Shown here: piece after piece, positions 1 through 11,129 of the stretch
Numbering within the stretch: position 1 is the first letter of the stretch
How the letters are laid out: each line of letters opens with the position of its first letter
Source: Clavelina lepadiformis
Lineage: Eukaryota > Chordata > Ascidiacea > Aplousobranchia > Clavelinidae
Length of the DNA stretch: 64,000 nt
Direction of reading: 5' to 3'
NCBI RefSeq assembly: GCF_947623445.1
Contig: NC_135241.1
Coordinates: 2,792,501-2,856,500 of the forward strand
Translations under genes and position numbers: made by a program
The notes under the pieces: generated by a model
Databases searched by the model: none
Told to the model about the DNA's origin: nothing
What the model saw: the letters and a program-made list of their open reading frames with translations, nothing else

Positions 1-318
1 CCAAATGTGTAAAGTTTGTTAAATTTTTTATTTAATGTTGTAGTTTTTAATACTTGTTGGTTAAAACATATCGAAGAGTTGCGCAATTTCTCCGAAACGA
101 TGCAAGAAGTTTCGCCCGATGGTTGAAGTTCAAAGTCTCATTGCATGGCTTCTAAATTTTATAATGTTTGTACATATATATTTTCACATACTCTATAGGC
201 CTATGCATGTATACGTGTAGGCTTGCATGTACTTAAACATATATAACCATTGTTTCACATTTTACACAATCAATGCAATTGAAAATCTAACAGAACGAAA
301 TTATTTGTAGGCTTCGTA
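1..318. repeat. Direct repeat, copy A
   Basis: This stretch at the very edge of the window is repeated almost base for base at 2620-2925, with a few substitutions and small indels. The second copy lies just downstream of the calmodulin-like gene. Copy A may therefore be the downstream flank of another copy of that gene outside the window. It has no coding signal of its own. Confidence 0.9.
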
Positions 319-1342
319 CAATGTATTAGTTCAGTTCGTTTCTCATGGGCGGCTACATAGCCCACACTACAAGAATGTTCTTGATATCAACAGATAACCT
401 AGATGCTATTTATCGAAAACGAGATGTCACTGATGCGGATTAATTTAAAAAAGAAAAGGCTTTTGTACAAGTATAAGCAACGGCCAGCAAAAGAAGTTTA
501 GGCCCAAAATTACAAAACAAAAATTTCATCAAACGCTCTAAGATAGCCATTAAGTACATCTTTCCTAAACCAGAGGTTTTCTTTGCACTGGCTAATATAT
601 CGAGGTGGGACAATTTTTTGAATAAAGGTTTATGATAATCTTGCTAAAAGTTGTAGGCTAAAAGGAATCTTCTTGGTCACAATAACGTCATCAAACAGCA
701 CTTATGACGTTATGCAAATGCCTGAATTTGGCGCACCTCACACTCAAGTTGATTACACGAGTTGGACAGCGGATGACTCATTAGAGAGACTATCGCATTT
801 AGGGATATTGACCTACAACACCATCACCGCTTTCAAAAACTGATCAAGCGAAGTTTGTTCAAGATGCTGTAATCGTATATTGTTACACACAAGTAAACTG
901 GCTTACATTTTCCATGAACCAGTTAACATTATGAGCAAAATGTTGGAAAGAGCGAGTAATTCGAAGCAAAAAAGGCTAAATAAAACCAGATTAATCACAT
1001 TAATGCAAACTTTTTAAGTTATTTTTCAGCAAAACGCAATTTTCAAGTCTCAAACGACTTCTGATATCGGTAAGTGCTTTGACATTTTGCACAAAACATG
1101 TTCACAAGCGTGACTGTGACGAGTTCACTGACACAAATCCTTGTTCTTTTGAAAAATGTACACAGCTGTAAACATGCGCTGAGTTGTGCGTGATTTGTGT
1201 TAGCCAGTAGCCTTGAAATTCTGTTTCAGTGTTAGAAAAAGTCAAAGAATTTCCTGTGGGTTACTTGATATTGTTGCTAGTAATTTTTTAAAACCAAAAA
1301 TACGGTATTTATTATCTTTTAAGGTTAACTGTACTTGCCATA
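319..1342. other. Non-coding upstream region of the calmodulin-like gene
   Basis: No convincing gene is visible here. A T-rich tract ending in AAG at 1321-1323 lies about 20 nt before the ATG and could be a 3' splice or trans-splice acceptor. No clear TATA box was identified. Confidence 0.5.
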
Positions 1343-2273
1343 ATGGAACCGAAGGATTTGAATGTTCGAAAAATGTCAATTTGTATCCTTCGGCGAAACT
1401 CTCTCCCGGAAAACCAGTTGGAGACGATGCACGCTGTTTTCCACCTCTTTGACCAGGACAGAGACGGTTACATTAATCCCGATGAGTTGAAACGGGCACT
1501 GGAAGCATCCGGGTATCATTTAACTGATAATGAACTTGATGAAATTATTAAAGAAGTGGACAGAAATGGAGATGGAAAGATAGATTTTGCCGAGTTCACA
1601 CGTTTGACAAACGCAAGAATAAAACCGAAAGATGAAGAATTTGACGACGATCAACATTATGAAAACGCGTTCAAGGTAAAACTGATATGGCGACTGAAAC
1701 TTTTCGCAATTCAGGTAAAAAAGTTTCACTAATCGGATATCAAAGTGAAAAATACCTGCCGTCACATTGAGTTGGTGTAATTTCGAACATTGTTCGTTTA
1801 CGGCGGCGCCTGTAAAAACTAATTGTACTTTTGTTTGTGTTGTCTGACCAAAAATTGATTACTGTACAACAAATCAAGTTAAATGAGGTTGTATATTTTC
1901 ACTCTTAACTGGTGAGCACAACAAACGACTAGCAATTAAATACATCTTGGCTCTGAATTACGAGCGGGTTTGCTCTAAACCGCACATCTGCTTCTATTGC
2001 GTTTTGCTTGGGAAAAATGATTCTTCGTCCATGGTAGACACTTTATCCTTATTAAGCGGACGAAATTATCTGAAGTGTTTCTGTTTGTTATTTCAGGTGT
2101 TTGACAAAGATGGCAACGGCTTCATTGACCGTGAAGAATTGCGCGAAGTTGTAAGAAGTATAGCAGGAGATCCGAATGAAGAAGAATTGGACAAACTCTT
2201 CGAAGAAGCTGACTTGAACGGAGATGGCCGGATTGATTTTAAAGAATTTATGCAAGCTCTGACCACTTTCTAA
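1343..2273 (+). CDS. Calmodulin-like protein with four EF-hands
   Basis: The two coding exons are 1343-1675 and 2097-2273, joined in phase 0 across a GT-AG intron, giving 169 aa. The four EF-hand loops are at about residues 37-48, 73-84, 114-125 and 150-161, for example DRNGDGKIDFAE and DKDGNGFIDREE. Each loop has acidic or polar ligands at positions 1, 3 and 5 and Glu at position 12, so all four look able to bind calcium. The N-terminus is about 20 residues longer than in calmodulin and the central linker is divergent, so this is a calmodulin-like paralogue rather than calmodulin. Such proteins are cytosolic calcium sensors, but the target cannot be told. The first ATG in frame before EF-hand 1 was taken as the start. 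An AATAAA follows the stop closely. Confidence 0.88.
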
Positions 2274-2288
2274 ACCAATTAATCTTCA

Positions 2289-2294
2289 AATAAA
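2289..2294 (+). terminator. Poly(A) signal AATAAA of the calmodulin-like gene
   Basis: A canonical AATAAA hexamer starts 15 nt after the stop codon of the EF-hand gene. The 3' UTR would be very short. Confidence 0.6.
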
Positions 2295-2619
2295 ATCCCT
2301 TCGGCATCGTAGGTTACTGTGTCGTTAAAACCCACTCTCATTGGTATAATTTATGACCTAACATTGACGATGAGATATTATATCAAAATGTGCACATGTT
2401 TTAGTGAGTTGTGTTGGGTTAATCACTTCTGTTATGCGCAACCCGTCTTTCAACTGTGTAGAGTATTATAACTAAATATATTTACAACATGATCAAATGT
2501 GATATTGTAGATTCCGCCACGCATTTAATTTCGTAATTTCATTTCTGCTTCATGTAGCCTATATTAGCTATAATCGTACAAAACTATAACAAAACGTTTC
2601 AAGACCGTTAGTTATTGTA

Positions 2620-2925
2620 CCAAATGTGTAAAGTTTGTTAAATTTTTTATATAATGTTGTAGTTTTTAATACTTGTTGGTTAAAACATATCGAAGAGTTG
2701 CGCAATTTCTTCGAAACGATGCAAGAACTTTTGCCCGATGGTTGAAGTTCAAAGTCTCATTGCATGGCTTCTAAATTTTATAATGTTTGTACATATATAT
2801 TTTCACATATTCTATAGGCCTATGGATGTATACTTGGACATGTACTTAAAAATATATAACCAATGTTTCACATTTTACGCAATCAATGCAATTGAAAATC
2901 TAACAGAACGAAATTATTTGTAGGC
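2620..2925. repeat. Direct repeat, copy B
   Basis: This is a near-identical copy of 1-318. The pair brackets the calmodulin-like gene in the same orientation, with about 2.6 kb between the starts of the two copies. Confidence 0.9.
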
Positions 2926-3560
2926 TTTGTCGTAGCATTACGTTGGGGTCACCAGTGTGCTAACTGAGCGTGTTGTAATCATTATTAAAATTCACCATGT
3001 AACAAAATTTTGTGAAATTTTTAGTTGCATAAAAATGTGGCTCGGGTTCCAAATAGCGACTGTCAGAACAGCGACTGTCAATAGAGCGACCACACGACAG
3101 CGATTCATTTAAAACAGCGACTGTCAATAGAGCGACTACACGACAGCGATTCATCAAAAACAGCGACTGCCACAACAGCGACCTCACTTTTTTTATTAAA
3201 CCCAAGGCTTACGCGCACACGCACTCTTTCACCCCCTCCACACATACCTTCCATCCCCCACACCTCTCTACACACGTATGCACGCACAAACAGGCAAACA
3301 CTGCGTAGTGGAAGATTGAAACCAAAAGGGACTTTAAAACAACATTTTATTTGGACTATCCATAGAAGTTACATGATTTAAAAATAAATAGGCTAGTCAA
3401 GCCAAACAACAGAAAGTCGTCAAGCCTTGCAATGAAATTCAGGGTCTAGAAAAAGATTGAAACCAAAAGGGACTAACAACCAAAAGTCTTGCAATAAAAA
3501 TCAAGCCACGTTTATTTCTAAATTGTGAGCAAGGGCTCGAAGGAACTGCCGCAGATCATA

Positions 3561-3965
3561 CTAGCCTCGATTTTGCTGTACAACAGTGATTCTTGTGTTC
3601 ATTGTCACGTATCTTTTCATTCGCTGAGTCAGGTCTCTGCCTTGTAGTAGCTGGGTTCGGTTTGCCCGTTGAAGGGCTTCCTCCCGTCTTAATGCTTCGA
3701 TGAATCGAAAGATGGAAGGATGATGAGTTTCCGTTGATCCCTGAAACGCATTGTGCCAACTCTCTAGCTGGTTGTTGGTTCGTGGCAGTCCCGCATCTTG
3801 TCTGGCTTTCACGCTCCACATATGTACGGGAAACAATGGCTGTCGTCTGTCTCCCCGTCTGTTTCTTCGGCCCACGTAGTTGTCTTCGAAGTAATTTACG
3901 AGAGGCATTACTTCTGCTGGGTAGTCTGCCACCAATTCATCAAAGGACATAGTGTTGCCTTCCAT
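3561..3965 (-). pseudogene. C-terminal fragment of a Mutator-like (MULE) transposase
   Basis: The 134-residue ORF contains PLFPVHMWSV followed by LPRTNNQLESWHNAFQ. I recognise this arrangement from the C-terminal part of animal MULE transposases, where an R-TNN-x-E-x-WH block follows the catalytic core. Only the C-terminal part is present. No upstream DDE catalytic region can be read in the element, so this is a truncated remnant. The position inside repeat-built inverted ends supports the call. Confidence 0.65.
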
Positions 3966-4020
3966 TTATAAATGCCTCATTCGACTCAGTGAATTCAACT
4001 CAGTGAACACGAGTTAAGTC

Positions 4021-4449
4021 TAGGCTTACCATACGTCCCGTTTTAGCCGGGACAGTCCCGCTTTTAAAGGCTTTGTCCCGGCGTCCCGATCAGTCAACTA
4101 AAAGTCCCGCTTTGGCATTTACTGAGCCAGCATTGCCCCACACTACACGAATATTAGCATGATGTGATTGGTTTGTTTAGCCAATTTGCTGAAAAGCAAT
4201 ACCCGATGCGTGTTCTTGTTTCGTTGTGTTAAATGTGAAAGTAATTGTTACATCATTGTAGCGGGTAATTGGTCCAGTGGTGAGTTGATTGTTAGCGCAT
4301 TCGCTTGTTCACTGTTCAGTAATAGTATGCTAGGAGGAGGAGGAGATGATCTTTTTGCAGTTAGGTTATTGAAAGAACTTATTTCGTACGGTTCCGGTAC
4401 TTGTTTGCATTTTTTTCCGCTTTTCAATCAAAAAAATATGGCAAGCCTA
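4021..4449. mobile_element. Non-autonomous hAT element nested in the MULE
   Basis: The ends are TAGGCTTACCATA and, inverted, TATGGCAAGCCTA. They are flanked on both sides by the 8 bp direct repeat GTTAAGTC (4013-4020 and 4450-4457). An 8 bp target duplication with a TAGG-type terminus is typical of hAT elements. No transposase is inside, and the interior near the left end has several TCCCG-rich copies. Confidence 0.85.
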
Positions 4450-4585
4450 GTTAAGTCGCTATCATAACAGTCGCTGTTTTAATGCGGTCGGCATTTAGAC
4501 AATCGCTGTTTGGAATGTCGCTCACTTGATTACGTCGCTATTATGAAGTCGCCATTATGACAGTCGCTGTTTTGACAGTCGCTAT

Positions 4586-4845
4586 CCGCCCTGGATGCCT
4601 AAAAATGTTTATGTATTGTGTTTTGCTACTCGGAACTAATCACAAAAATACGAATATTTTCCCTGAAATGTCCTAAATTTTCAAGAAATATCGCTTTTTC
4701 TGATTTTACCCAAAATGTTTCAGTATTAATAAGCATAATTTTGTATAAGACTCACAAACACGCTAAAACATAGAAGTATTGTCCATAATATAGCCTACTA
4801 ATGCATTATGTATAAGGATCCATATTGCAAACATTCCTAAAAACT
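4586..4845. other. Gap without a recognised feature
   Basis: This AT-rich sequence lies between the MULE end and the stop codon of the next ORF. Nothing recognisable is seen. Confidence 0.4.
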
Positions 4846-6531
4846 TCAGAAGTGGTTTTGTTTGCGTGATTTGCGTCTATGAACTGAGAAATCTTCTCGT
4901 ATTATGGACCACAAATAATCCCCCATCATGTTGCAACTCCACCTTCCTTGGTATCTTCTTTCCATACCAGAAATGTCCTGGTGAAACCTTTCACCATGTT
5001 CTTCGCTTACATCACCCATATTTGGACTAAAAAAATCAAGGTGAGAGTGCAGGTAATGCATTTTCAAGGACATACGACATCCCAATTTTTCGTATTCCTC
5101 CATCAGATTGTTCACCAAAATTTTATAGTCGTCGCTTCGTTTACTGCCGAGAAAAAAATTAACTACTTCTCGAAATGCCTTCCATGCTTCTGCTTCTCTC
5201 GTGGTCATTTTATTTTCAAGTTCTTTACACTGGAGCATAAGTCGAACCTGCGGCCCAGTAAAAATTCCAGCCTTCTTCTTAGCTTCTGACAAAAAAGGAA
5301 ACAGGGCAGAAATATGCTGAAAACCATCTCCATCTTTATTCATGGCCTTGAAAAATTGCTTGACAAGGCCAAGCTTGTTGTGCAAAGGAGGCATTAAAAT
5401 TTTTTCCGAATCCACCAAAGGATCGTGCTTCACATTTTGTGTGCCAGGAACGAAAAACGTTCTCTCTGGCCAATCTTTTCTAGAGTAGTGTTCAGTGTCA
5501 GCTCGGGAGTCCCATAAACAAAGAAAACAAGAATGTTTTGTATAACCTCCTTGCAATCCTTTTAAGAACCCAATCATTTTGAAATCTCCACAAAGCTGCC
5601 AGTTGTATCTGACATAGTTAATACTTTCAAGAAGAAACTTTACATTTTTGTAATCTTCTCTCATTTGGACAGAATGGCCAACGGGTATAGATGGATACTG
5701 GTTTCCATTATTAAGGAGGACACATTTCAAACTTCGGGAAGAACTGTCTATAAATAGGCGCCACTCCTTTGGGTCATGAACAATTCCTATTTCTTCAAAA
5801 AGGTTATCAACATTACTACAGAAGCAAAGAGAGCCTGCCACAGAAAAATACCTTGAAAATCTTTCATGCCTTTTTCTCGATAAAGAACATCGACATGACG
5901 AATCTAATAAGTTCCATTGTTTCAACCTTGAAGTCAGAAGTTCGACATTTGACTTAGTGAGCCCCATGTCTCTAACTAAATCATTTAATTCTTGTTGGCT
6001 TGGAAAGTGTGGTTCTGATATCATGTCAGTATAAGATATGTTCACTTCATCATCGGAGTCTTTTTCAATATCTTCAGACCTTGCTAAATCTTCTGGAGCT
6101 TTCTTGCTCGGTGGTTTGGGCAGTGGCAACTCACTGCTATGCGGAACAGGTGCAATAGAAGACGGTATAGAAGGATATACAATGTCACGTCGGTTTTTAG
6201 TTCTTCTAAACCTTGAAATGTCAACCATACAGAAATAGCAGTCATCTGTATGATTTTGGAGTTCTCTCCAGATTCTCGGAATAGCAAATGGCATCGAATG
6301 CCGGTCTCCTCTAAGCCAGCCATCCAAATTTGATCGGCATGTTCCGCAGATCACACGAGGTGCCCAGTGTTTATCTTGGTCACCAATTTTCATGCCAAAA
6401 TAAAGTTCACAAGCGTAAGAAAACTTTGCTTTTACATTTATTTTGTATTTCACTTGCTTTAAACTAATGTATAGACCACAGACATAGCAAAAACAATCAG
6501 CAGACAGCTTACATTTACGTGATGATGACAT
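4846..6531 (-). CDS. Uncharacterised transposon-associated protein (intact single-exon ORF)
   Basis: This uninterrupted 561-aa ORF belongs to a family I know from many arthropod, cnidarian and other invertebrate genomes, where it occurs as many near-identical single-exon copies. That behaviour suggests a mobile-element protein. The N-terminal ~110 residues are Cys-rich (CYVCGLY, VICGTCRSNL, CYFCMVD) and probably bind zinc. The conserved core follows, with RLFIDSSSRSLKCVLLNNGN, CGDFKMIGFLKGLQGGYTKH and LLPPLHNKLGLV-like blocks. It ends with the HLDFF...EEHGERFHQDI block. A shortened relative lies at 29363-30280 on the other strand. The acidic residues in the core could be catalytic, but this is not established. 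No terminal repeats were identified. Confidence 0.75.
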   Translation of the reverse strand: MSSSRKCKLSADCFCYVCGLYISLKQVKYKINVKAKFSYACELYFGMKIGDQDKHWAPRVICGTCRSNLDGWLRGDRHSMPFAIPRIWRELQNHTDDCYFCMVDISRFRRTKNRRDIVYPSIPSSIAPVPHSSELPLPKPPSKKAPEDLARSEDIEKDSDDEVNISYTDMISEPHFPSQQELNDLVRDMGLTKSNVELLTSRLKQWNLLDSSCRCSLSRKRHERFSRYFSVAGSLCFCSNVDNLFEEIGIVHDPKEWRLFIDSSSRSLKCVLLNNGNQYPSIPVGHSVQMREDYKNVKFLLESINYVRYNWQLCGDFKMIGFLKGLQGGYTKHSCFLCLWDSRADTEHYSRKDWPERTFFVPGTQNVKHDPLVDSEKILMPPLHNKLGLVKQFFKAMNKDGDGFQHISALFPFLSEAKKKAGIFTGPQVRLMLQCKELENKMTTREAEAWKAFREVVNFFLGSKRSDDYKILVNNLMEEYEKLGCRMSLKMHYLHSHLDFFSPNMGDVSEEHGERFHQDISGMERRYQGRWSCNMMGDYLWSIIREDFSVHRRKSRKQNHF

Positions 6532-6577
6532 ACCTCAATTTATCCAGAATCACGCTACCTGTAATTAACCTGATAAG

Positions 6578-7137
6578 TAGGGCTTGACCTGCTCAGAATG
6601 CTTGACCGGCTTTTGACCTGCTCAGAATGCTATCAAACAAGCACAAAACAAATTTCAGCTTTGTACGACGTGTGGTATAGAAGTTATTAGGTCAAATAAA
6701 GTCAAAATGTTACGTTAGGTCAAAATACGGTAAAATTGTTTCTTTAGGTCTTCTTTTTAGGTCAAAATCTATTAAACTTGTAATTTTGTAACCATTTTGT
6801 AATATTATTCTTCCGTTTTTCTCTTTTCTTGTACCGCAAACAATTCCAGTGCCCCAAATTATACTTAGAACAAAAGCCACAAAGAGAGGGAAGGCCTTTC
6901 AGCGCGTCTGGTGACGTCTCGATGTGAAGGCATTGCATTTGAAACTGCAAGTTGTCAATCTTAATACGCAGAAACAAAAAAAAGTCAACACTAGAAAAGC
7001 GTTTTGTCAATTTTAAATGCAGCTTTAGATTAGAAACTTGCTGTAGACAATGTAGAGACTATCAGTATAGCGTTTTTCAAAATAAGGTCAAAATTTAAAC
7101 TTTTTAGGTCAAAAAGGTCAAAAAACTGGTTGCCCTA
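6578..7137. mobile_element. Non-autonomous hAT element
   Basis: The element starts TAGGGCTTGACC, ends GGTTGCCCTA, and is flanked by the perfect 8 bp duplication CTGATAAG (6570-6577 and 7138-7145). The interior carries many AGGTCAAA motifs near both ends, which may be transposase binding sites. No transposase ORF of convincing length is inside. Confidence 0.85.
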
Positions 7138-7145
7138 CTGATAAG

Positions 7146-7987
7146 ATACTGTGACGATTACGTCACGAATCACGAGTTGTTTTCGAGCTATTTGGAATTT
7201 AATTTAGAATCCTATAATTCAGTTGTTGACCAAATTTGCGTTCTCCTTAATGACGTCAGATAATTTCCTCGCTTGAACTAGCTTGCCTCATATATATACT
7301 GTTGTAATGTTTACGATCTCCCCTTTTCCCTTTTACCGTCTCACGTGTTACTGAGCGCGATGTAACATTCAGCAAGATTTGCCCGAAGGCAAAAGCCTTT
7401 GTGTTATAATAAATAAAATGGGAACTTTATAAGTTAGTAATTTGTATAAGTTAGACAGAATCAAGCAACTAACAGCATAGTCACGCAAATTTGAGAAATG
7501 AGAACTCATCCATCGAAGCAGAAGCAAAACAAGTCACCAACCATCAATCGTCCTCGCTCATATTCAAACAATTACCGCCAGCATATGCGGTCTTTATGAC
7601 AGATAGGTTCCTTGTGTAATACTTCACACAAGTAGTGCACAAGCGAATTATTAAAATTTGTCATAATACCAGTAACAATAAAATAGCCAACGTGGCAACC
7701 TTGGAGTACTGGCTCACTGAGACTATGCCAAGTATGATCATTGTTACTATACACATACAGGCTACAATTATGAAGTTAAAATGTTGGGCCATGGTGACGT
7801 CACACTGAACCAATGTTATAACGAATTTACAATCACAGTTAGAAAATACAAGGTGCTGAAAGTTTAAAAAGCTTAAAATAATATTTTTATACAATACTTG
7901 AGACAAAAAATTGCCAGAAATTTGTTTTACTCAGCAATATGTTTCAGAAAATATTAAAAAATCGTCACAACTAAATTTTTGTTACAT
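7146..7987. other. Intergenic sequence, nothing recognised
   Basis: The short ORFs here have no recognisable domains or splice-linked partners. A TATATATA tract lies near 7290 and an AATAAA near 7410, but no gene is visible. Confidence 0.4.
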
Positions 7988-8430
7988 GGTGAATTATTAA
8001 TCGTTAGTTTAATCATCAACCATGAGATATTAACTAAACATTCCTCGGCGCATTCATGTTTACAATGTAAACAGACCCCATTCTGCAAATGGCTGTTTCT
8101 CGCAGGGAATGTTTGCTGCAGTCTTTTCTTACGCGTACTCTTTAACAAGCGGTTATTTGATTCAGTTTGTTATAAATAGAACTCTCTAAAACCGCAATTG
8201 AATAAAAGACTTGGCTAAGAAACACATGTTGTGGTTTTATTGATGAGCGGAAAAGGGAAAACAAAATTAAAAACACGATTAAGCTTTCTATTTATGGGAA
8301 ATGTATCTAATTAACCTCTGCAATATGTGAGGTTGGTGGAAGATTTAAAAGAAATGGTTTTAACTGGGAAAAAGTTTTTTGAACCTGCACATTGGCACAG
8401 GTACAAAAAAAACTTGCTAATGACTGTTTA
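7988..8430. repeat. Dispersed ~440 bp repeat, copy 1
   Basis: The same sequence, in the same orientation and roughly 90% identical, occurs at 50082-50523 inside an intron of the PITPNC1 gene. It contains TATAAATAGA followed about 30 nt later by AATAAAAGACTT. This would suit a promoter plus poly(A) signal as in an LTR, but no primer-binding site, target duplication or retroviral gene is seen. The class is unknown. Confidence 0.85.
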
Positions 8431-9066
8431 GCAGGACAGTACAGCAAATCTTAAAACAAAGGAAACGATTTAAACTATGTAAATTTATTTAGGGCTCGCC
8501 CTGACCAGTTTACTCAAGTGTTTGGTTGAAAGTTGACCAGGTTGAGAGAAATTTGCCTGCGTATTTTTTCAAAGAATTTATGAAGAATAACTTATGCCGT
8601 AGATTCAATGAAGTGAAACTTCAGAGGACTCTTTGCTTATTTAAACCGATTGATTTCTTGTATAGGTACTGCACCTGGGTTGCAGTTCATATTTAAAAGC
8701 AAAGAGTTTTGCAGCCAAAGTTTTCCAAAATTTATCTCAACAATTTGAAGTATAGAGTAAGTTTATTGCAAATTTCGATACAAATTGTGGATGTCCATTC
8801 ACATCCAGATGCAAAATTGGAGATTTCTGGCTGGAGATGAAGTTTCTTTGGAACTTTAAATTTGTTTTGTATCGTATATACACCACTAACGCATAATAAA
8901 CAAGAACTTAGTTTGTCCGATGGTCGGTCTGAAAAAAACTAAAATTAATCCTAAACTATGTCGTCATAATGAAAATCAAGGTTTGCTACTATTTATTCAT
9001 ACTCAACAAGATCTAAAATCTATAGGACAGATTGCATCTTGACAAACAAATACTTCCTATTTGCAG
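8431..9066. other. Upstream region of the sulfotransferase gene
   Basis: No ORF or repeat is recognised. The last bases before the ATG form a good 3' splice acceptor (pyrimidine tract, then TTTGCAG directly abutting ATG). Confidence 0.45.
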
Positions 9067-10685
9067 ATGGCAGCAGCTAAGCATGTAAAGTATTTTGGCA
9101 TAATAAGCTTTCTTCTTGTGATCCAGTTTGTAACTTTGTTTATTTTCTGGAACCACAAATTTAATGACAAAATTAAACAGAATTTTTTATCGATTTCCAC
9201 CACAGGACTGCTGACGTCAACCAAACCATTTTGTCCACCTGTAATAACGAAAAGAAGACCTGACGTGGTGATTTTGTTTACTCAAATGCGCTCAGGCTCA
9301 AGTATACTCGGAGAACTCTTCAATCAACGCACTGACGTAACTTACTTGTACGAACCAGTCTTTCCTTTCGATGAACGACCATGTGAGAGACTTTACGAGG
9401 ACAGGATACAAGTATTACGTCATATTTCCCGATGCGAATTTTCCCCGCTTGCTATGCTTTATAAAAAAGCTTATAACGTCACAAATCGCAACGACATTCA
9501 CGCGAGGTGAATAGTTTTCAAAGAAACGGTTTTCAAGTACTGTACTAGGTGCATACATGAGTTACAGATGCTATCGAAGTCTAACAAAAAATAGGTCCAA
9601 CAAATAACATTTATTGATCTTTCAGATGTAAAATCCATAATGTTTGCTTCACAAGCAAAACGCAAAAAGTCAGCCATTTTCTATCACGTGATGCTGGAAT
9701 GTGTGAGGTAGCGAACCGTGTCCAGATCTGTCCGGAGCCATTAAACGCAACCGAACTGTCCGGTTACTGCAAGAAAAGCTTGTTAGTTGCGATGAAGGTG
9801 ATTTATGTTTGCAAGTTGGAATGGATCGTTCCACTCCTTCGTGACCCCGAGGTCAATATCAAGGTCATTCATTTGGTGCGGGATCCGCGAGCTACAACTA
9901 ATTCAAGAACTGAAGGCGGAGGCGGAATTGATGTTGCAAAGTAAGCTTTGGAGACGAATTTTTGCATCATAGAGAAGGCTAGCATCAACCTTTTTCGGAT
10001 TCTGTGTCATTCGAGATTAATCGTGCCCGGAATGCAAGTTAAAATCAATTCATGTTGAGTTTAAATACTTGTATAAATTGCAGAATGTCAGGCTTGTCCT
10101 CCATAGCTTAGCCTATCTTAAATCCGTAACATGCATTGGTTTTGTTTGACTTTGAAATTTGTACTTGTTTTTAAACCAATAAATAACAGTTTTGTGAGGA
10201 CCAAGTATGAATATAGTTTCATACTCTGTAACTATTTGTTTTATAGAAACGCCGGCAACATCATTTGCGAGAGATTGATTCCCAACGTCCAGTTTGCTGA
10301 TGACGTTTTGATGAAGGATCCGACATTACGTCACAAATACATGAGAATACGTCACGAAGACTTTGCCTTGGATCCAATCGGAGTCTCTGCGAAAATTTAT
10401 GATTTTGTTGGAATCAATTTTCTTGATAGCATGAAGTCATGGTTACGTAAAGCTACGTCATCAGAAAACAAAAATGATCTTTCTTTAAAAAATCCTCAAG
10501 GAACCAACCGGAATTCGATGGCGGTTTTGTCTCGTTGGAAAGAAAGTTTGTCCTTTGAAAAGGAGAAGGCAGTTCAAGAAATTTGCAAAGAGGTTATGCC
10601 CAAATTAGGTTATCGTCTCTTTAACTCAGAAAATGAGTTGAGAAATATTTCCAAACTGCATTTCACCACTAAAAATGCTGATTAG
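9067..10685 (+). CDS. Golgi carbohydrate sulfotransferase, CHST1-like
   Basis: The three coding exons are 9067-9506, 9626-9940 and 10247-10685, which join in frame to 397 aa, close to vertebrate CHST1. Residues ~11-28 form a type II membrane anchor after a short cytosolic tail. The 5'-phosphosulfate-binding motif for PAPS is TQMRSGSS (72-79) and the 3'-phosphate-binding motif is VIHLVRDPRATTNSR (about 227-241). The conserved C-terminal NSMAVLSRWKESLS...LGYRL block is also present. Members move sulfate from PAPS to the 6-OH of galactose or GlcNAc on Golgi glycans. The exact acceptor here is not predictable. Lumenal NAT and NVT sequons are present. An AG acceptor directly abuts the ATG, so the first exon may receive a spliced leader or a 5' UTR exon. 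Confidence 0.9.
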
Positions 10686-11129
10686 GTATTTCATGCCATG
10701 TTGTGTCCGCAATTTTGACGAAGTTCTTCAAAAACTGTATAGGCTTACTAACTTCACCTCTCATATACACCTGTGATTATATTATAAAATAGCTTGCAAA
10801 TCGAATGCCGCATAGAATACTTGTTTACGGAAACCGCTTTCATGAAACGTGACATAACAATTGTGCATGCCTATATTACGTGAGTTATTCATTCTTTCTT
10901 GTTATTACGATCGACGCCGCAACATGTTCCTGTTTATGCTGTTGCTGTATATTGCGAACGACACTTTATCGAAACGACACTTTATCGAAACGACACTTTA
11001 TCGAACCGACAGTTGATCAAACCGACAGTTGATCGAATCGACTGTTGCTTCTCCTGCACGCAGTCATAGCAAAACGTGGCGTACAGTTGCATTGTTTGCT
11101 GTAGAAAATTGAAATTTGGTGACTTTTCA

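Larger units (their letters stand above)
3053..4585. mobile_element. Mutator-like element with repeat-built terminal inverted repeats
   Basis: The two ends are inverted copies of each other. Each is built from many short units of the type AGCGACTGTC and CAGCGATTC, at about 3053-3190 and 4451-4585. Between them lies a minus-strand ORF with a Mutator-like transposase C-terminus (3561-3965). A 429 bp hAT element with its own target duplication sits inside at 4021-4449. I could not find a convincing 9 bp target duplication outside the ends. Confidence 0.7.

Noticed and set aside
4168..4467. A 99-codon ORF inside the hAT element as a host gene
   Set aside because: It lies within a MITE-like element with 8 bp target duplications and has no domain.
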